Assembly (NCBI RefSeq): GCF_023109105.1
Contig: NZ_JALDTZ010000003.1
Location: 1 to 64,000 of the forward strand
Direction: 5' to 3'
Length of the DNA: 64,000 nt
Source: Streptococcus mitis
GTDB taxonomy: Bacteria; Bacillota; Bacilli; Lactobacillales; Streptococcaceae
Shown: positions 62,844-64,000 of the stretch, piece after piece
Numbering within the stretch: the first letter of the stretch is position 1
How the letters are laid out: each line of letters starts with the position of its first letter
Notes under the pieces: generated by a model
Databases searched by the model: none
What the model was told of the DNA's origin: nothing
What the model saw: only the letters and a program-made list of their open reading frames with translations
Position numbers and translations under genes: made by a program

Positions 62844-63606
62844 TCGTATTTTAGCACTTTCTGGAAATGATATTTTTAGTGGAGGTGGTTTATCCGCTGA
62901 TTTGGCTACCTATACCTTGAACGGCTTGCACGGCTTTGTAGCAGTGACTTGCTTGACAGCCTTGACAGAAAAGGGCTTTGAAGTCTTTCCAACTGACAAT
63001 ACCATTTTTCAACATGAATTGGATAGCTTGCGTAATGTGGAGTTTGGGGGAATTAAGATTGGTCTTTTGCCGACTGTTAGTGTAGCTGAGAAGGCCTTGG
63101 ACTTTATCAAACAACGTCCAGGAGTACCTGTGGTATTGGATCCTGTCTTAGTCTGCAAGGAAACGCATGACGTGGCTGTAAGTGAACTCTGTCAAGAGTT
63201 GATTCGCTTTTTCCCTCATGTCAGTGTGATTACGCCTAATCTCCCAGAAGCAGAATTATTAGCTGGTCAGGAAATTAAAACCTTGGAAGACATGAAGGCT
63301 GCAGCGCAGAAATTACATGCCTTAGGAGCACCAGCAGTCATTATCAAGGGAGGCAATCGCCTTAGTCAGGACAAGGCTGTGGATGTCTTTTATGATGGAC
63401 AAACCTTTATAGTCCTAGAAAATCCCGTTATCCAAGGGCAAAATGCTGGTGCAGGTTGTACCTTTGCCTCTAGCATTGCCAGTCATCTAGTCAAAGGTGA
63501 TGAACTTTTATCAGCAGTAGAAAGCTCTAAGGCTTTCGTTTATCGTGCTATTGCACAAGCAGATCAGTATGGAGTAAGACAATATGAAGCAAACCAAAAC
63601 AACTAA
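62833..63606 (+). CDS. ThiD/PdxK-type pyrimidine or pyridoxal kinase
   Basis: 257-aa ribokinase-fold kinase. The N-terminal substrate block [24 protein letters not shown], the [14 protein letters not shown] block (about 97-110), [10 protein letters not shown], and the catalytic [18 protein letters not shown] (about 198-215) are present. In place of the usual GTGC anion hole it reads GAGC, as in the streptococcal and PdxK-like subgroup. Phosphorylates hydroxymethylpyrimidine or pyridoxal/pyridoxine. Overlaps the ECF S component gene by 23 bases, pointing to an import-and-phosphorylate module for a B vitamin. Confidence 0.85.
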   Translation: MKNNRILALSGNDIFSGGGLSADLATYTLNGLHGFVAVTCLTALTEKGFEVFPTDNTIFQHELDSLRNVEFGGIKIGLLPTVSVAEKALDFIKQRPGVPVVLDPVLVCKETHDVAVSELCQELIRFFPHVSVITPNLPEAELLAGQEIKTLEDMKAAAQKLHALGAPAVIIKGGNRLSQDKAVDVFYDGQTFIVLENPVIQGQNAGAGCTFASSIASHLVKGDELLSAVESSKAFVYRAIAQADQYGVRQYEANQNN

Positions 63607-64000
63607 AATCGCCTTTGTATCCCTATTGACCGCCCTTTCTGTGGTTCTAGGCTATTTCTTAAAAATTCCAACACCGACAGGTATTCTAACCCTTTTAGAT
63701 GCGGGTGTCTTCTTTGCGGCCTTTTACTTTGGTAGTCGTGAAGGGGCTGTAGTCGGAGGACTAGCAGGTTTCTTGATTGACCTCTTATCAGGCTACCCTC
63801 AGTGGATGTTCTTTAGCTTGGTCAACCATGGCTTGCAGGGATTTTTCGCAGGATTTAAAGGAAAAACTCAGTGGCTAGGTCTTGTCTTAGCAACGATTGC
63901 CATGGTAGGGGGCTACGCCTTGGGTTCTACTTTGATGAATGGCTGGGCAGCAGCCCTACCAGAAATTCTACCAAATTTCATGCAAAATATAGTAGGGATG
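63584..64000 (+). CDS. ECF transporter S component, 3' end beyond window
   Basis: 139 codons are visible before the right edge, uninterrupted. The hydrophobic protein starts [20 protein letters not shown] and has about four helices so far. The LKIPTPTGILTLLDAGVFFAAFYFG and GFLIDLLSGYPQWMFFSLVNHGLQG segments match membrane substrate-binding (S) subunits of energy-coupling-factor vitamin transporters. The overlap with the kinase gene suggests uptake of pyridoxine/pyridoxal or a thiamine precursor (inference). Confidence 0.85.
   Translation, partial: MKQTKTTKIAFVSLLTALSVVLGYFLKIPTPTGILTLLDAGVFFAAFYFGSREGAVVGGLAGFLIDLLSGYPQWMFFSLVNHGLQGFFAGFKGKTQWLGLVLATIAMVGGYALGSTLMNGWAAALPEILPNFMQNIVGM

Overview
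The window is a chromosomal segment of a Mitis-group Streptococcus (S. mitis / S. oralis / S. pneumoniae clade). Evidence: low GC, extended -10 (TGnTATAAT) promoters, BOX repeats, the ftsA-ftsZ-ylmE-sepF-ylmG-ylmH-divIVA-ileS order, the psaBCA-tpx manganese locus, a choline-binding hydrolase, and proteins very close to, but not identical with, those I remember from pneumococcus. I cannot name the species. It holds about 65 credible genes, no rRNA or tRNA gene and no CRISPR array.

Layout. 1-730: 5' part of an IS30-type transposase and the IS end. 880-9724: division cluster, then T-box-controlled ileS. 9814-17041: small membrane protein, phosphoglycerate mutase, GH95 glycosidase and a large FtsX-type ABC exporter. 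17042-22240: an accessory island (below). 22306-25511: tpx and psaA-psaC-psaB under a palindromic PsaR-type operator; the repressor gene is in the window at 34816-35466. 25634-38063: pepO, a metallo-beta-lactamase-fold enzyme, a choline-binding Amidase_3 hydrolase, the (p)ppGpp synthase/hydrolase, dtd, two tandem paralogous membrane proteins, pnuC, psaR, a phosphoesterase, an Rrf2 regulator and a lipase-like protein. 38219-41753: BceRS-like two-component system, then a K+-channel/DUF389 pair. 41965-46150: thrS with T-box, rpsO and cadD. 46316-49822: iron-complex ABC importer with an esterase. 49865-64000: acyltransferase, P-type ATPase, trmK, Nif3-like protein, FAD oxidoreductase, galE, glycosyltransferase, ferredoxin, LysM protein, cmk, phnA, MFS transporter, truA, a ThiD/PdxK-type kinase and an ECF S component cut by the right edge.

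The most interesting region is 17239-21826. A PlcR/RRNPP-type regulator (TprA-like) is divergent from a 56-codon gene for a secreted pre-peptide ending in LDVGKAD, which I recognise as the C-terminal signal of the pneumococcal PhrA pheromone. In pneumococcus TprA/PhrA is known for controlling a lantibiotic cluster. Here the pair sits beside a lactococcin-972-type bacteriocin precursor, its large DUF1430-type membrane protein and an ABC ATPase. A short scar with an orphan Shine-Dalgarno lies between the two parts, and a probable frameshifted small gene lies behind them. This suggests a quorum-sensing module coupled to a different bacteriocin.

Other unusual signals: a 24-codon cysteine-ending leader ORF in front of cadD whose ribosome-binding site can pair with the end of the ORF; a 16-nt copy of the rpsO terminator on both sides of cadD; a tiny cationic ORF behind a promoter with two 11-bp direct repeats 20 bp apart; a hydrophobic mini-ORF with an AUA in start position; and four genes whose -10 boxes imply leaderless transcripts.
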